Below, piece by piece: positions 5,661 through 7,018 of a DNA stretch of 7,018 nt (its first letter is position 1; each line of letters opens with the position of its first letter). Under the pieces are notes generated by a model, which was not told the origin of the DNA, searched no databases, and was given only the letters and a program-made list of their open reading frames with translations. The stretch comes from Halieaceae bacterium (GTDB lineage: Bacteria; Pseudomonadota; Gammaproteobacteria; Pseudomonadales; Halieaceae): contig WTJR01000110.1 in the NCBI GenBank assembly GCA_011524755.1, forward strand, positions 1-7,018, in the 5' to 3' direction. The translations under genes were made by a program, and so were the position numbers.

Positions 5661-7018
5661 ATGCCTATACGAAACCTTGGTCAGATTGTAGGTTTAGCTG
5701 CCGTACTCACTGCGCTTAATGCCTCCGCGCAATACGACTACTTTGACCACAATCGACAGCTCATACGAAACGGGGTTCAAGCCGTCCTGAGTTGCAACGG
5801 GTTATTTACATCGCATCGCACGATCGATCAGGTCTTCAGTGATGAACTCGCCTACCTGGGCGAGCGCGTTATCGGAACCGCGTCTAGTGGGAACTACACG
5901 GTGAATCGCGATGCACGATGGGTTGGCGTGGGTGGCGGCACGGATGGTGACCGAGTTCACGCGGTCTTTAGAGAGGGAATCGGATGCATTGTCGTACCAC
6001 CCGATTGGGATATGTCATCTACGGATGAGTTACCAACGATTGATCTTAGCTACCGCACAGATACAACCCGCTTGCCCTGGCCGATGGGTGACGTAGTCAC
6101 TCCCACACCCCTCGATCCGCGCATTTCCAAGTCCGCTCTCAGTGCGGCGGAAACCTGGGCCTTTGAGCGATCTTCACCTGAACAAAAGACCGTCAGCTTA
6201 CTGGTCTTGCACAAGGGGGAGATTGTGCTGGAGCGGTACGCAGATGGATTTGATATGACGACCCGAACCCGCACCTGGTCCACGGCGAAAAGCATTGCGT
6301 CAACACTGATCGGCATGAAAGTGGACAACGAGGAACTGGCTCTGGATGCGCCTTTAGCGTTCGAGTGGCTGCCGGTAATTAAGGACCGCCCAGCGCCGGA
6401 TCCACGCGATGCCATCACCCTTCGACATGCGTTGCACATGAGTTCAGGCCTCTATCCCGTCGATAGCTTTGGCATGGAGTACGCGACAGGCTCCGGTCTC
6501 GCCTATTGGGCCGGCGCGAGTTCAGTAGACGGGATGCGTAATCGCGGCCTTATTCGGGAGCCTGGCACGTTTTGGGATTATGAAAACTACGACACCTTGC
6601 TCGCCGTCTTTGCGCTAAAGCAAACGTTTGCCAATGAAGCCGATTACCAGCTCTTTCCCCACAAAGCTTTGTTCGATCGGCTAGGGATGACGAACACGCT
6701 TGCTTCGACCGATCGATTTGGCGATTTTATTTTTTCCTCACAGGTCTATACCAACGCCCGCGACCTTGCGCGCTTCGGCCTACTATTTCTCCAAGACGGA
6801 CAATGGCAAGGCGAACAGCTCATCTCTCGCGAGTGGATCGACTTTGTTCGTACCCCGGCGCCTGCGTCGCACGTTCGTGGTAATGACTACGGTGGCCAGT
6901 GGTGGTTAGTACCCGACGAGCGAAAAAATGAGGTCCCCAGTGATGCCTACAGTACGGCGGGCAACCGTGGACAGTACGTCATCGTCGTTCCCAGCCATGA
7001 CCTCGTTATTGTTCGAAG
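5661..7018 (+). CDS. Secreted serine hydrolase, class C beta-lactamase / penicillin-binding-protein fold (3' end outside window)
   Basis: The frame is open from the ATG at 5661 to the last base (452 codons and two bases), so the C-terminus is missing. The N-terminus is a signal peptide: Arg4, a hydrophobic core (about 9-19) and an Ala-Ser-Ala site at 21-23, predicting export to the periplasm or beyond. A family-specific N-terminal region (about 24-170) contains the only two Cys of the visible protein, C45 and C109, a possible disulfide. The beta-lactamase domain (PF00144) follows, with the nucleophile motif Ser207-Thr-Ala-Lys210, LRHALHMSSGL downstream, the Tyr307-Glu-Asn309 motif, and AGNRGQYVIVVP (433-444) in the place of the KTG box. 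This pattern fits the esterase/amidase-like branch (compare 6-aminohexanoate-dimer hydrolase) rather than a resistance beta-lactamase; the substrate cannot be told. Only a few tens of residues should be missing. Confidence 0.92.
   Translation, partial: MPIRNLGQIVGLAAVLTALNASAQYDYFDHNRQLIRNGVQAVLSCNGLFTSHRTIDQVFSDELAYLGERVIGTASSGNYTVNRDARWVGVGGGTDGDRVHAVFREGIGCIVVPPDWDMSSTDELPTIDLSYRTDTTRLPWPMGDVVTPTPLDPRISKSALSAAETWAFERSSPEQKTVSLLVLHKGEIVLERYADGFDMTTRTRTWSTAKSIASTLIGMKVDNEELALDAPLAFEWLPVIKDRPAPDPRDAITLRHALHMSSGLYPVDSFGMEYATGSGLAYWAGASSVDGMRNRGLIREPGTFWDYENYDTLLAVFALKQTFANEADYQLFPHKALFDRLGMTNTLASTDRFGDFIFSSQVYTNARDLARFGLLFLQDGQWQGEQLISREWIDFVRTPAPASHVRGNDYGGQWWLVPDERKNEVPSDAYSTAGNRGQYVIVVPSHDLVIVR

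Noticed and set aside
6050..6439. 129-residue minus-strand open frame, and other short frames at 5911-6096 and 6700-6909, within the serine hydrolase gene
   Set aside because: The uninterrupted plus-strand frame from 5661 to the window end has a signal peptide and catalytic motifs. The others are shadows.
5661..7018. Antibiotic-resistance beta-lactamase
   Set aside because: The fold family matches, but the third catalytic box and the long N-terminal region do not fit AmpC, and there is no ampR-like neighbour.

Overview
The window looks like a stretch of bacterial chromosome, most likely from a marine gammaproteobacterium. This is an inference from moderate GC content, a DUF3604 lipoprotein, a split PxpABC 5-oxoprolinase and a secreted serine hydrolase occurring together; no rRNA or other phylogenetic marker is present. 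Gene density is very high and every gene looks intact. Only the first and last genes are cut, by the window edges.

Positions 1-2645, plus strand, hold one tightly packed operon: the C-terminal end of an NRAMP-family metal-ion transporter, then pxpA, pxpB and pxpC. Spacing is 1 bp between the transporter and pxpA, then two ATGA start/stop overlaps. PxpABC is the ATP-dependent prokaryotic 5-oxoprolinase, which opens 5-oxo-L-proline (pyroglutamate) to L-glutamate. An NRAMP gene next to pxpABC is a recurring arrangement (compare ycsG with ycsF/kipIA in Bacillus subtilis), but the role of the transporter there is unresolved.

Positions 2653-4827, minus strand, encode a large lipoprotein of the uncharacterised DUF3604 family with PHP-like metal-site motifs. 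It converges on pxpC with only 7 bp between the stop codons. Upstream of it is a 193-bp gap (4828-5020) with a plausible promoter, a good Shine-Dalgarno sequence and a degenerate array of five 15-bp units. Positions 5021-5584, minus strand, encode a small FMN-binding PPOX-type flavoprotein. Diverging from it, positions 5661-7018, plus strand, encode a secreted class C beta-lactamase-fold serine hydrolase cut off by the window end.

The oxoprolinase genes form one clear pathway. The other three genes have no evident functional link to it or to each other. I found no phage, transposon, CRISPR, tRNA, rRNA or defence-system signature. The least explained element is the 15-bp repeat array, which reads as pentapeptide-repeat-like residues on the minus strand. 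I do not see convincing evidence of an undescribed multi-gene system.
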